Under the pieces are notes generated by a model that ran no database searches, was not told where the DNA came from, and worked only from the letters and a program-made list of their open reading frames with translations. Shown here in pieces: positions 1 through 7,144 of a DNA stretch of 33,131 nt; the first letter of the stretch is position 1, and the number at the start of each line of letters is the position of its first letter. Source of the stretch: an uncultured Collinsella sp. (GTDB lineage: Bacteria > Actinomycetota > Coriobacteriia > Coriobacteriales > Coriobacteriaceae); assembly GCA_902494605.1 (NCBI GenBank), contig CABUUG010000006.1:1-33131 (forward strand), read 5' to 3'. Both the position numbers and the translations under genes were made by a program.

Positions 1-67
1 CCGACCGATTGCAAGCGGTCGGCGGGGCCATTGTGGCTCTTGACAGCGGATTGGGTCATATGAGCGA
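1..67. other. Intergenic edge with small hairpin
   Basis: No gene is visible here. Positions 1-7 (CCGACCG) and 16-22 (CGGTCGG) form a 7-bp hairpin with an 8-base loop. It could be the remains of a terminator or repeat belonging to the gene left of the window, but the flank is missing, so no direction can be assigned. Confidence 0.3.
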
Positions 68-166
68 AAACCCGCCAGAGCGAGCAAGGTGCCTTGAAAC
101 GAGGCGGCATTGACCTTCTGGTCATGCCGCCGCAGTTGAAAGGCAGATTGCCGCTCTGGCGGGTTT
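68..166. repeat. 99-nt nested palindromic repeat downstream of pyrE
   Basis: The outer arms AAACCCGCCAGAGCG (68-82) and CGCTCTGGCGGGTTT (152-166) are perfect 15-bp complements. Further in, GGCGGCATTGACC (103-115) pairs with GGTCATGCCGCC (120-131) with one bulged base. The intervening segments, around TGCCTT on the left and AAGGCA on the right, also pair partly, so nearly the whole element folds into one long hairpin. It lies just past the 3' end of pyrE. It has no U-tract typical of a terminator and encodes no convincing protein, so a REP/MITE-like palindrome or structured RNA fits best. Confidence 0.65.
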
Positions 167-179
167 GCAGCGTCAACTG

Positions 180-207
180 GTTACGCGGGTTGGTAAACCC
201 GCGTAAC
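180..207 (-). terminator. Hairpin at the 3' end of pyrE
   Basis: GTTACGCGGGTT (180-191) and AACCCGCGTAAC (196-207) form a perfect 12-bp stem with a 4-base loop, three bases beyond the pyrE stop codon. No clear T-run follows on the minus strand, so it may terminate weakly or mainly protect the 3' end of the mRNA. Confidence 0.5.
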
Positions 208-210
208 TAC

Positions 211-894
211 CTACTCCCGAGCTCCGTACTGCTCGTAGTAAGCGTCGATGGCGGCCTTGAGCTCGTCATCGATGACGACCCTGCCGTCGATCTCGTGGTT
301 GTAGAGGGTCTCGACGACCTCGGCCATGGAGACGATGCTCGCGACGGGGAAACCGTACTTGGCCTCGATCTCCTTCTGCGCGGTGGTCACGCCACCCTTG
401 CCGACCTCCATGCGGTTGAGGGACACGATCAGGCCCTTGATCTCGACGTCGGCAGCAGCCTTAACCTTGGGATAGGTCTCGTCGATGGACTTGCCGCTGG
501 TGGTAACGTCCTCGACCATGACCACGCGGTCGCCGTCCTGGGGCTCGTAGCCCAACAGGTTGCCCTTGTCGGCACCGTGGTCCTTGGCCTCCTTGCGGTC
601 GCAGCAGTACTTGACCTCCTTGCCGTACAGCTCGTGGTAGGCAATTGCGGTCACGACGGCCAGCGGAATACCCTTGTAGGCCGGTCCAAACAGCACATCA
701 AAGTCGTCGCCAAAGTTATCGTGGATGGCCTGGGCGTAATACTCGCCCAGCTTCTTGAGCTGATAGCCCGTCACGTAGGCGCCGGCGTTCATAAAGAACG
801 GGGACTGACGGCCGCTCTTGAGCGTAAAGCTGCCGAACTTAAGAACGTCGGACTCGACCATGAACTTGATGAACTCTTGCTTGTAAGCCTCCAT
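211..894 (-). CDS. pyrE: Orotate phosphoribosyltransferase
   Basis: This enzyme transfers orotate onto PRPP to make orotidine 5'-phosphate, a late step of de novo pyrimidine synthesis in the cytoplasm. The protein is 227 aa, normal to slightly long for the family. The PRPP-binding signature VVMVEDVTTSGKS is at about residues 124-136, and the N-terminal FGSFTLKSGRQSP segment is typical of OPRTases. The start at 894 is chosen because GAGAGGAG lies just upstream and the conserved protein begins there. The frame stays open further upstream to 963, but that extension has no family similarity. The gene appears to stand alone: a truncated ROK kinase lies upstream and a palindromic repeat downstream. 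A 34-codon ORF with a good ribosome-binding site lies 33 nt upstream and may be a leader. Confidence 0.96.
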   Translation of the reverse strand: MEAYKQEFIKFMVESDVLKFGSFTLKSGRQSPFFMNAGAYVTGYQLKKLGEYYAQAIHDNFGDDFDVLFGPAYKGIPLAVVTAIAYHELYGKEVKYCCDRKEAKDHGADKGNLLGYEPQDGDRVVMVEDVTTSGKSIDETYPKVKAAADVEIKGLIVSLNRMEVGKGGVTTAQKEIEAKYGFPVASIVSMAEVVETLYNHEIDGRVVIDDELKAAIDAYYEQYGARE

Positions 895-926
895 GCGGGC
901 TCCTCTCGTAATCGCGTACATGCTCT

Positions 927-1031
927 TCAGTTTAGCGCAGGCAGAGCATCGATGCGGGCGCACTTTGAGGCCACGGCATTCAGTAAAGGCTTTGTCAGGG
1001 GCAATGGTTTTCTGAACAATGGGGTTAACAT
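927..1031 (-). CDS. Possible 34-aa leader ORF upstream of pyrE
   Basis: On the minus strand an ATG at 1031 follows GAGGGAG by 6 nt, an ideal ribosome-binding site. It opens a 34-codon frame rich in Pro and Leu (starting MLTPLFRKPLPLTK) that ends with TGA at 927-929, 33 nt before the pyrE start. An AATCCG/CGGATT dyad (1051-1064) lies just upstream. I recognise no homologue. It could be a translated leader coupling pyrE expression to translation or nucleotide pools, or a chance ORF in a high-GC leader. No attenuator hairpin with a U-tract is evident between it and pyrE. Confidence 0.3.
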   Translation of the reverse strand: MLTPLFRKPLPLTKPLLNAVASKCARIDALPALN

Positions 1032-1083
1032 GGCAAACTCCCTCATCAAGAATCCGAGCGGATTAAAAAGGGGTACGAGATTA

Positions 1084-1123
1084 AACCGCCCCCATTTCCT
1101 GTGCTAAGGAAATGGGGGCGGTT
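1084..1123 (-). terminator. Strong hairpin between the ROK fragment and pyrE
   Basis: AACCGCCCCCATTTCCT (1084-1100) and its exact complement (1107-1123) form a 17-bp stem with a 6-base loop (GTGCTA). On the minus strand TTTAATC follows, and a short T-rich stretch follows on the plus strand as well. It most likely ends transcription from the ROK fragment and insulates pyrE. Confidence 0.7.
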
Positions 1124-1166
1124 CACGCCGGCCTTTATCTTTTTCGACAGCCTCGTTTGGCTCGCG

Positions 1167-1889
1167 CTACACCAGGCGCATGGCCTCCTGGACAGCACCG
1201 TAAAGGTTGGCGTCGTTGCCGAGCTCGGCCACCTTTATCTGCGGCACAGGAATGCCGGCAAGGGTCCCTTCGTAACCCGCGAGGGCCAGCGGCATCTGCG
1301 CACGCAGGGCATCGACGAGCTCGGGATGGCACGAGATGCCGCCTGCGATCACAAAGACCTCGGGGTCGAGCACGGCCTGCAGGTTGATGAGCTGTCCGTC
1401 AAAGGCGCGAGCGTAGCGGTCGAGCGCGCGCTGCGCCGCCATGTCGCCATCCGCAATCCACTCAAAGACGCGGCAGCCGTCTACCGGAGAACCCGCAGAC
1501 AGGCCCTTCTCGGCAATGGCGGCATCACGGAGCGCACGCCAACCGCCCGAACCCGCAAAGGAGTTTTCCGTGCCCGCGGCAGTCGTGACATCGTTGCGCA
1601 AGAAGCTGAACTCGCCTGCAAAGCAGTGCGCGCCGCGCAGGACCTTGCCGTCGATGACGATACCGCCGCCGATGCCCGTGCCGATAGCGAGCACCACGCC
1701 AAAACGCGTCCCACGCAGGGCGCCAGCCGCATACTCACCGAGTGCACAGCACTTACCGTCGTTATTGACGGCAACCGGCACCCCCAGCGCCTCGAGCATG
1801 AACTTTCCCAGTGGGCAGCCGTCCATAAACGTGAGCGCACCGCCGCGATGGATCGTTCCCGCGACGTCTCCCTCGTAGAGACCACTCAT
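1167..1889 (-). pseudogene. ROK-family sugar kinase, N-terminally truncated
   Basis: The 240-aa product matches the C-terminal three quarters of a ROK kinase: VAVNNDGKCCALGEYAAG, then the glycine-rich AIGTGIGGGIVIDGKVLRGAH, then a C-terminal half with FVIAGGIS. ROK kinases (glucokinases, N-acyl-hexosamine and beta-glucoside kinases) are usually about 300 aa and begin with a DIGGT phosphate-binding motif, which is absent here. The CxCGxxGC zinc motif is also missing, replaced by a GEFSFL segment, as in the BglK-like subgroup. The frame opens at an ATG right after an in-frame TAA, and both lie inside a dispersed GGGGACGT repeat (1882-1912). No N-terminal remnant is seen upstream. Without the P-loop-like motif it should not bind ATP normally, so I call it a decayed gene. 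A shortened protein with another role cannot be excluded. Confidence 0.8.
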
Positions 1890-1936
1890 TTAAGTACGTC
1901 CCCAATGACCAGTCAAAAATGGGCCATGTGTCCCAG
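1882..1936 (-). repeat. GGGGACGT repeat, copy 1, with an adjoining related unit
   Basis: Read on the minus strand, 1912-1882 contains TCATTGGGGACGTACTTAAA followed by TGAGTGG. This matches the ~30-bp repeat also present at 20369, 28885 and 32395. Directly upstream on the same strand (1936-1913) a second unit has GGGACACATGG followed by a TTTTTGACTGG tail, resembling the arms of the palindrome at 11990-12064. The repeat provides the ATG of the truncated ROK gene. Confidence 0.65.
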
Positions 1937-2032
1937 TTGTGGAGACTCGTTGAGCCGTCTGGGTATCGTGAAAGATCGCGCACTCCCCCATCATCAAAAG
2001 TGACACACGCTACCTGTTGATGGGAGGCAGCC

Positions 2033-2770
2033 ATGGGCTTCTTTGACAAGATGTTCGAGAAGAAAGAGTGCGCGATTTGCGGTACCGAGCTGGGACTTTT
2101 GGGAAAGACCAAGATCAGCGAGGGCTACCTGTGCAAAGAGTGCGCCGGCAAGCTCTCCCCCTTCTTCCACGGCCATCGCTCCAGCACCGCGGACGATATC
2201 CGCGAGCAACTCGCCTACCGCGAGGCCAATGCCGAGCGCCTGGCGTCGTTCAACCCCACGCGCACGCTCTCTGCCGGGCGCACCAATATTATGCTCGACG
2301 AAGACGCGGGCCTGCTGATCATTACCTCGCAGAGCCGCTGGCGTGACGCCAATCCCGACATCATCGAGTTCTCGCAGGTACTTGGCTGCGACATGGATAT
2401 CGACGAGCATCGCACCGAGATCTATCGCGAGACCAAGGACGGCGAACGCGAGAGCTACAACCCGCCGCGTTATGACCTGGATTACGACTTTAATCTGACC
2501 ATCCACGTCAACACGCCGTACTTTACCGAGATCAACCTGCGCGTGAACGACTCCACCATCGATCAGCGCGGTTCCATCGAATACCGCGAGGCCAAGCGCC
2601 AGGCAACCGAGGTCCGCGACGCGCTGGTGCAGCTGCGTCAGGAGACGCGCGACAGCGTCGTGGCCGCCAAGGCCCCCAAGACCGCGGTCACCTGCCCCTT
2701 CTGCGGAGCCACCACCATTCCCGATGCCAGCGGGCGCTGCGAATACTGCGGCGGCGCCATCGGCGCATAG
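2033..2770 (+). CDS. DUF4428-type zinc-ribbon protein
   Basis: This is a 245-aa soluble protein. The N-terminus carries a treble-clef-like CxxC...CxxC pair (C13, C16, C34, C37), typical of DUF4428. A central beta-rich region (about 60-190) contains an FNLTIHVNTPYFTEINLRV strand segment, possibly PH-like. A second short zinc ribbon (CPFCG...CEYCGG) closes the protein. The start is preceded by GGGAGG. It is first of four plus-strand genes, with only 24 bp to the next, so co-transcription is likely. The zinc-ribbon theme continues in the two following proteins, which suggests they share a complex or targeting mechanism. The biochemical function of DUF4428 is not known to me, and nothing catalytic is visible. 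Confidence 0.8.
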   Translation: MGFFDKMFEKKECAICGTELGLLGKTKISEGYLCKECAGKLSPFFHGHRSSTADDIREQLAYREANAERLASFNPTRTLSAGRTNIMLDEDAGLLIITSQSRWRDANPDIIEFSQVLGCDMDIDEHRTEIYRETKDGERESYNPPRYDLDYDFNLTIHVNTPYFTEINLRVNDSTIDQRGSIEYREAKRQATEVRDALVQLRQETRDSVVAAKAPKTAVTCPFCGATTIPDASGRCEYCGGAIGA

Positions 2771-2794
2771 CCTCCGGCAGCGAAAGGACCGATC

Positions 2795-4117
2795 ATGGCC
2801 TTCGAGAGCGTCAACTATCAGTGCCCCGCGTGTGGCGGCCCCCTTCACTTTGCCAGTGCCGAGCAAAAGCTCGTCTGCGACTACTGCGATTCGCGTTTTG
2901 AAGTCGAAGAAGTCGAGGCCCTCTATCGCGAGCGCCAGGACAAGGCAGATGCCAAAGCCGATGCCGCAGCCGCGGCTCCCAAACCTGCTGCCGACGATGC
3001 CGTGCAGGAGCTGGCTCAAAACGCCGGCTACATCTGCTCGTCGTGCGGCGCCGAGCTGGTCTCGGACGGCACCGTCGCCGTTACCACCTGCCCATACTGC
3101 GGCAACTCCGCCGTGGCACCCGGCCAGCTCTCGGGCGATTTCTCACCCGACCTGGTGATTCCGTTTAAGCTCGGGCGCGACGATGTCATGGCCGCGCTCA
3201 AAGACCACTACAAGGGCAAAATCCTGCTGCCCAAGAGCTTTGTCACCGGCAACCACATCGACGAGGTCCAAGGTGTCTACGTGCCGTTTTGGCTCTACGG
3301 CGCCCGCGTGGACGGCGAAGTGTACTTTGATGCGACCAACGAGACCGTAACCGAAGAATCCGACCGCACCGTCACGACCACCGACCACTACGATGCCTAC
3401 CGCAAGGGCAATATCTCGTTTGAGCGCGTGCCCGTCGACGGATCGTCCAAGATGCCCGACGGCCATATGGACGCCATCGAGCCGTTTGACTACGACGCGC
3501 TGCGCCCGTTCTCGGTCGCTTATATGCCCGGCTACATCGCCAACCGCTACGACGAGGATTGCGAAACCTGCAAGGCGCGCGCCGAGCGTCGTATGGAAGA
3601 AAGTACGATTTCGGCCCTGCGCGAGACCGTCGTCGACGAGTATGACGACGCCACGGTTGAAAGCAAGCAGCTCGACTACACCTGGGAAGACAGCGACTAC
3701 GCCCTGTTCCCCGTGTGGATGCTCTCCACCTCGTGGAACGGCAAGAGTTACCTGTTTGCCATGAACGGCCAGACCGGTCGCATGGTCGGCGAGCTCCCCT
3801 GCTCCAAGCCCAAGCTCGTCATCGCCTCGGTGCTGTTCTTTGTGATCGGGTTTGTCCTCTCCCAGATTCTCTTTATGGGAGAGAACGCCTTCGATCTGGA
3901 TTACCTCACCTTTGATATCGAGGGCATCCTCATCAACATCGTCGCGCCGCTGATCATCGTGGTCATCGCAGACGTGCTGCTGGTGGGCCAGCTCAAGACG
4001 GCCAACGAGGCCACCCACGCCGATTGCTACTGTGGCGAGCTCGACCTGACCGAGAAGCACGACACCTTCAGCCACACCGAGACCACCGTTGTCATGAAGG
4101 ACGACAAGGACGATTAG
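2795..4117 (+). CDS. TFIIB-type zinc-ribbon membrane protein, YdjG-like
   Basis: The 440-aa protein has two N-terminal zinc ribbons: CPAC...CDYC at about 10-32, and CSSC...CPYC at about 86-107, joined by an Ala-rich linker. A long soluble domain (about 120-340) follows, including an FWLYGARVDG segment and a CETC pair near 258. Two transmembrane helices lie at about 342-365 and 378-402, then a short acidic tail. This architecture matches Bacillus subtilis YdjG, encoded with PspA, YdjH and the SPFH protein YdjI in a membrane-stress locus. Here the SPFH gene is directly downstream (49 bp), supporting that relation. No PspA is present in the window. Likely role (inference): a membrane partner organising the SPFH protein at the envelope. 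Confidence 0.78.
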   Translation: MAFESVNYQCPACGGPLHFASAEQKLVCDYCDSRFEVEEVEALYRERQDKADAKADAAAAAPKPAADDAVQELAQNAGYICSSCGAELVSDGTVAVTTCPYCGNSAVAPGQLSGDFSPDLVIPFKLGRDDVMAALKDHYKGKILLPKSFVTGNHIDEVQGVYVPFWLYGARVDGEVYFDATNETVTEESDRTVTTTDHYDAYRKGNISFERVPVDGSSKMPDGHMDAIEPFDYDALRPFSVAYMPGYIANRYDEDCETCKARAERRMEESTISALRETVVDEYDDATVESKQLDYTWEDSDYALFPVWMLSTSWNGKSYLFAMNGQTGRMVGELPCSKPKLVIASVLFFVIGFVLSQILFMGENAFDLDYLTFDIEGILINIVAPLIIVVIADVLLVGQLKTANEATHADCYCGELDLTEKHDTFSHTETTVVMKDDKDD

Positions 4118-4166
4118 TCATTCTGACCAATAACCACCCGGCCTTTGACGAGAAAGGAAGATCACC

Positions 4167-5408
4167 ATGGGACTCTTGAAAGCTGGATTGGGAGCTGCCG
4201 GCGGCGTCATGGCCGACCAGTGGAAGGAATTTATCTATTGCGAATCGATGCCCGCTGATGTCTTGGCCTGCAAGGGCAGCAAGCGCACCGGCGGCCGCAG
4301 CTCCAACACGCGCGGCGAGGACAACGTCATCTCCAACGGCTCCGTCATCGCCGTCAACGATGGCCAGGGCATGCTCGTGGTGCAAAACGGCAAGATCATC
4401 GAGGTTGCGCTGGAGCCTGGCGAGTTCGTCTTCGACACCGGCAGCGAGCCGAGCGTCTTTAGCAGCAACCTGGGCGACTCCATCAAGGAGACGTTCGCCA
4501 ATATCGGCAGCCGCTTTACCTTTGGCGGCGACGCGGGCAAGGACCAGCGCGTCTACTTCATCAACACCAAGGAGATCATCGGTAACAAGTACGGCACCGC
4601 CTCGCCCGTGCCTTTCCGCGTGGTCGATAACAACATTGGCCTGGACGTCGACATCTCCGTTCGCTGCAACGGCGAGTATTCGTACCGTATCACCAACCCG
4701 CTGCTGTTCTACACCAACGTGTGCGGCAACGTGACCGATAGCTACACGCGCGATAAGATCGACAGCCAGCTTAAGTCCGAGCTGCTCACCGCTCTGCAGC
4801 CCGCCTTTGCCAAGATCTCGGAAATGGGCATTCGCTACAGCGCCATCCCCGGTCACACCACCGAGCTCGCCCGCGCGCTCAACGAGGTCCTCTCGGCCGA
4901 CTGGCGCGACCTACGTGGCGTCGAGATCGTGAGCTTTGGCGTCAACTCCATCGCCGCCTCGCAAGAAGACGAGCAGATGATCAAGGACCTGCAGAAGGCC
5001 GCAGTCATGCGCGATCCCACCATGGCGGCCGCCAACATCGCCAGCGCCCAGAGCGACGCGATGCGCGCCGCGGCGGCCAACCCCAACGGCGCGATGGCAG
5101 GCTTTATGGGCATGGGCATGGCAGGCGGCATGGGCGGCATGAACGCTAGCCAGCTGTTCGCCGCCGGTCAGGCACAGCAGCAGGCTGCCCCGCAGCCGGC
5201 TCCGGCTCCCGCCCCCGCACCGGCACCCGCTGCCGCACCTGCGGCCGGCGCATGGACCTGCAGCTGCGGCGCCACCAACACCGGCAAGTTCTGCTCCGAG
5301 TGCGGCAGCCCCGCACCCGCCCCGGCACCGGCCAAGTGGTTCTGCCCCAACTGCGGTAGCGAAAACGGCGGCAAGTTCTGCAGCAACTGCGGAACACCCA
5401 GGCCCTAG
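4167..5408 (+). CDS. SPFH-domain protein with C-terminal zinc ribbons, YdjI-like
   Basis: The 413-aa protein has an SPFH (band-7-like) domain at about 20-270, a Met/Gly-rich helix (about 290-330), a Pro-Ala repeat linker (about 343-360), and two zinc ribbons (CSCG...CSECG and CPNCG...CSNCG) ending in GTPRP. This is the layout of B. subtilis YdjI-type virion-core-like SPFH proteins. No classical transmembrane segment is obvious, so membrane association probably comes through the upstream zinc-ribbon membrane protein or the N-terminal helix. SPFH proteins form oligomeric membrane scaffolds. A ribosome-binding site (AGAAAGGAAG) precedes the ATG. It is the third gene of the putative operon. Confidence 0.88.
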   Translation: MGLLKAGLGAAGGVMADQWKEFIYCESMPADVLACKGSKRTGGRSSNTRGEDNVISNGSVIAVNDGQGMLVVQNGKIIEVALEPGEFVFDTGSEPSVFSSNLGDSIKETFANIGSRFTFGGDAGKDQRVYFINTKEIIGNKYGTASPVPFRVVDNNIGLDVDISVRCNGEYSYRITNPLLFYTNVCGNVTDSYTRDKIDSQLKSELLTALQPAFAKISEMGIRYSAIPGHTTELARALNEVLSADWRDLRGVEIVSFGVNSIAASQEDEQMIKDLQKAAVMRDPTMAAANIASAQSDAMRAAAANPNGAMAGFMGMGMAGGMGGMNASQLFAAGQAQQQAAPQPAPAPAPAPAPAAAPAAGAWTCSCGATNTGKFCSECGSPAPAPAPAKWFCPNCGSENGGKFCSNCGTPRP

Positions 5409-5488
5409 CCCCTTTATCTGGTAATTGGCGGGGGTTCCGCCACCCCTGCATTTGCTTCTATGGGTTTCGTTCGATAAAGGAGGACACC

Positions 5489-6331
5489 ATGAAGACAACG
5501 TTCAAAAAGTCCGCGCTCGCATTCCTGACATGTATCTTGGCGCTCGCCTTTGCCCTGACGGGCTGCAGCGGCGGCGGCAAAGACCCCAAGGCCAACTTCG
5601 TCGGCAGCTGGCAGTACTCGGGTGGAACCTTGGACGGCGAAGAGCTCACCGATGAGTACATGGATATGCTCAAGGAGTGGGGCCTCAACTGTATCCTGAT
5701 CCTCGACGAAGACGGCACGGGCGTCCTCGACATGTTCCCTGAGGTCGCCGACCTGAAATGGGAGGCCAAGGACGCCACCATCGTAACGATTACCGCCGAA
5801 GATGAGTCGCACGACCTGAAGCTCAAGGACGACAAGCTCGTCCTGGAGGTGGACGGCGACAAGCTTATCTTTACGAAGTCCGACAAGGATCTGTCCGGTA
5901 CGGTGAAGAAGGATCGCGAGAACGCCGAGAAGGAAGAAGAGATCGATGAGGCCGTCGAAGACGACGACGTCCAGAGCATCAAAATCTCCCCCGCCGTCAC
6001 CGTCGCCGATGACGACCTGTGCACCATCACCATCACCGAGAAGTTCAAGGACGACTGGGGCGACATCGGCTTTGTCGTCAACATCACCAACAAGAGCGAC
6101 AAGGACCTGACCTTCTACGCTCCTTCCGGCAAGACCAACGTCAACGGCACCATGAAGGAACCCTGGTTCTCGGCTCACCTGATGCCCGGCACCAACGCCA
6201 CCGAGGAATTCACATTCTCGAGCGGCGAGCTTGACAGCCTTGACGACCTCGTCAATACGACCATCGGCATCGATGCCTACCTGACCGATTCCTACGAGGA
6301 CGTCGCTTCCTACAGCGCAACCATCGCGTAA
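5489..6331 (+). CDS. Secreted lipoprotein, DUF5067/DUF4352-like C-terminal domain
   Basis: The 280-aa protein has a lipoprotein signal peptide: a basic start, a hydrophobic stretch, and lipobox ALTGC with lipidated Cys26. A Gly/Ser spacer follows. Residues about 37-130 resemble small beta-barrel domains (VGSWQYSGG start, repeated beta strands). An acidic helical linker (about 135-160) leads to a C-terminal immunoglobulin-like domain (about 165-280) with an FVVNITNKSDKDL segment, typical of DUF4352/DUF5067-type surface lipoproteins. AAAGGAGG lies upstream. It follows the SPFH gene by 80 bp and is the last gene before a strong terminator, so it may be the extracytoplasmic part of the same envelope module. 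Function unknown. Confidence 0.82.
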   Translation: MKTTFKKSALAFLTCILALAFALTGCSGGGKDPKANFVGSWQYSGGTLDGEELTDEYMDMLKEWGLNCILILDEDGTGVLDMFPEVADLKWEAKDATIVTITAEDESHDLKLKDDKLVLEVDGDKLIFTKSDKDLSGTVKKDRENAEKEEEIDEAVEDDDVQSIKISPAVTVADDDLCTITITEKFKDDWGDIGFVVNITNKSDKDLTFYAPSGKTNVNGTMKEPWFSAHLMPGTNATEEFTFSSGELDSLDDLVNTTIGIDAYLTDSYEDVASYSATIA

Positions 6332-6379
6332 CGGCACGTAACATCAGCCGCAGGTTGGCGGACACATCCGCGCACACCA

Positions 6380-6420
6380 GACGGGGCCGCAGGAGTTGAT
6401 CCTGCGGCCCCGTCGTTTTT
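6380..6420 (+). terminator. Rho-independent terminator after the lipoprotein gene
   Basis: A perfect 15-bp GC-rich stem (6380-6394 with 6400-6414, arms GACGGGGCCGCAGGA and complement) with loop GTTGA is followed by GTTTTT. This is a textbook intrinsic terminator 49 bp after the lipoprotein stop codon. Confidence 0.92.
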
Positions 6421-6446
6421 ATGCCGACAGCACTGCCCATACAAGC

Positions 6447-6492
6447 AGGCCTCCCGCCGTTTTCTGATGCAAAACGGCAGGCGGCCTTTCTT
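6447..6492. terminator. Second hairpin between convergent genes
   Basis: AGGCCTCCCGCCGTTTT (6448-6464) pairs imperfectly with AAAACGGCAGGCGGCCT (6471-6487) around a CTGATGC loop, with TTTCTTT on the plus-strand side. It lies between the convergent lipoprotein and response-regulator genes and could act as a backup terminator in either direction. Confidence 0.6.
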
Positions 6493-6520
6493 TGGCGTTG
6501 GAGCGTGGGCGACGCACCGA

Positions 6521-7144
6521 CTACGGGCGCTCCATATTGGGAACGATGCTGCCTTCGGTCACCGCATGCACGGCCAGGCGCATGATGTTGTCGTAGCCGG
6601 TCTTGCTCAGGATCTCCGAGATGCGGCGCTTGATGGTGCCCTCACTCATAAACAGTTCGGCCGCGATCTCGCGACGGCTCTTGCCCTCGCAGGCGAGGCG
6701 CAAAATCGACAGCTCGACATCGTCGAGTGCCGCCGTACCCGAAAAAATGCTCTCGGGCGGCTTGGGAAACGTGCAATAGCCCGCCAGCGTGGAGCGCATC
6801 ACGGCGAACAGCTCGTCGATACCGACGTTCTTGTACACAAAGCTGTCGACGCCCGCCTCGCGGGCCTGATCGACAAAGGTGATCTCGGGCATGCCGGTCA
6901 TGATAATGATGCGACACTCGGGCAGTTGCTCCTTGATGCGCGCCGCCGCCACGATGCCGTTTGAATCGTGTTCGGTGCACACGTCCATCAGTATCATGTC
7001 AGGGCGCTCCTTGAGCGCGACACCCAAGGCCTCGGAGGCATCAGCGATCGCGGCGACGACGGTCATATCGGGCTGGTCGCCAACGGAGCGCGCCAGGCTT
7101 TCGCGCAGGATGGCCTGGTCTTCGACGATTAACACGCGGATCAT
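6521..7144 (-). CDS. NarL/FixJ-family response regulator
   Basis: The 207-aa protein has a receiver domain (1-120) with the acidic pair E8/D9, phosphoacceptor D54 in ILMDV, T83 and K105, followed by a LuxR-type helix-turn-helix (about 142-200, with EIAAELFMSEGTIKRRI). It should be phosphorylated by the histidine kinase encoded directly upstream, whose stop codon overlaps its start (ATGA, 7141-7144). An AAAGGAG ribosome-binding site lies inside the kinase gene. The wing of the HTH has TIKRRISEIL where TVKxHVxxIL is usual, a modest variation. Target genes cannot be deduced. Confidence 0.93.
   Translation of the reverse strand: MIRVLIVEDQAILRESLARSVGDQPDMTVVAAIADASEALGVALKERPDMILMDVCTEHDSNGIVAAARIKEQLPECRIIIMTGMPEITFVDQAREAGVDSFVYKNVGIDELFAVMRSTLAGYCTFPKPPESIFSGTAALDDVELSILRLACEGKSRREIAAELFMSEGTIKRRISEILSKTGYDNIMRLAVHAVTEGSIVPNMERP

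Noticed and set aside
94..1107. Long plus-strand open frame of 337 codons opposite pyrE
   Set aside because: It is an antisense shadow of pyrE in high-GC DNA. It has no family signature and spans the palindrome and the pyrE leader.
1994..3019. Minus-strand frame of 341 codons opposite the zinc-ribbon genes
   Set aside because: The opposite strand encodes proteins with clear zinc ribbons and good ribosome-binding sites. The antisense translation is low-complexity Gly/Val/Ala.
5203..5236. CRISPR-like or tandem DNA repeat in the SPFH gene
   Set aside because: It is a codon-level Pro-Ala linker (GCxCCx repeats) inside a coding region, not a spaced repeat array.
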